Assembly (NCBI GenBank): GCA_016744695.1
Contig: JADGDV010000002.1
Location: forward strand, 178,707 to 242,706
Origin: Hahellaceae bacterium
GTDB taxonomy: Bacteria; Pseudomonadota; Gammaproteobacteria; Pseudomonadales; Oleiphilaceae
Direction of reading: 5' to 3'
DNA: 64,000 bases
The translations under genes and the position numbers were made by a program. The notes under the pieces are model-generated. The model ran no database searches. It saw only the letters and a list, made by a program, of their open reading frames with translations, and was not told where the DNA came from. Shown piece after piece: positions 63,923-64,000 of this stretch (its first letter is position 1; each line of letters opens with the position of its first letter).

Positions 63923-64000
63923 GATCACCTCCTGCGAACCAAGTTGATCACCTTCTGCGATTGAACGTGATCACTCCCTGCAATCGATGATGATCACTTT
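63922..64000. repeat. 23-bp-period TGATCAC repeat array (probable IS end)
   Basis: TGATCAC recurs at 63922, 63945, 63968 and 63991, exactly 23 bases apart. In the first three units it is followed by a variant of CTCCTGCGA. The array starts where the Tn3 transposase reading frame becomes unrelated to transposase. Multiple short repeats at element ends are known for IS21-type insertion sequences, so this is likely the edge of such an element lying mostly outside the window. Confidence 0.65.

Noticed and set aside
1..64000. CRISPR arrays, rRNA genes and classical metabolite riboswitches
   Set aside because: Read by eye on both strands; no regularly spaced repeat array with unique spacers and no recognisable rRNA or riboswitch core was found. 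The 23-bp array at the end has spacers too short for CRISPR.

Overview
The window looks like chromosomal DNA from an AT-rich marine gammaproteobacterium, probably of the Oceanospirillales/Pseudomonadales type. Pointers are an HsbR/HsbA-type pair, a MerR-controlled leucine (liu) operon, ETF genes with a PsrA-like operator, a GlrK-QseG-GlrR locus, a TVP38-flavoprotein fusion and type II secretion genes. The genus is inferred only from gene content. No tRNA, rRNA or CRISPR array was seen.

Layout. 1-9.4 kb: a truncated HD hydrolase, a receiver-PP2C phosphatase with a STAS partner, gpsA, a DUF4389 membrane protein, sixA, a class V aminotransferase, a Pit phosphate transporter, and a radical SAM/DUF1285 pair. 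9.4-13.3 kb: ETF-ubiquinone oxidoreductase divergent from etfBA. 13.4-22.3 kb: one compact operon, liuR-liuA-liuB-liuC-liuD-mvaB-aacS, taking isovaleryl-CoA to acetyl-CoA. Its dehydrogenase should pass electrons to the ETF system next door. 22.4-32 kb: a LapG-like protease, gspC, and gspE-F-G-H-I-J-K-L-M, with no gspD or gspN.

32-43.5 kb: a GNAT acetyltransferase, glutathione reductase, bioA, a DHOD-like/nifJ operon, a DUF2750 protein, the TVP38-flavoprotein fusion and a MatP-like protein. 43.6-49.9 kb: a stand-alone second-type EF-G, the glrK-qseG-glrR operon, and a small EF-hand protein. The glrK/EF-hand gap carries two exact TGTC-N10-GACA GlrR boxes and a sigma-54 promoter, the clearest regulatory circuit in the window.

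50-64 kb is more accessory: a lone tyrosine recombinase, an SDR, small lipoproteins, a LysR regulator, two beta-barrel-like proteins, and a run of three lipoproteins (PAP2 phosphatase, phospholipase D, DUF1254/DUF1214). Then comes a split Aer-like energy sensor: a PAS protein overlapping a chemoreceptor with a zinc-binding CZB domain. The window ends in a 5'-truncated Tn3-family transposase abutting an exact 23-bp-period TGATCAC array, probably the end of another insertion element.
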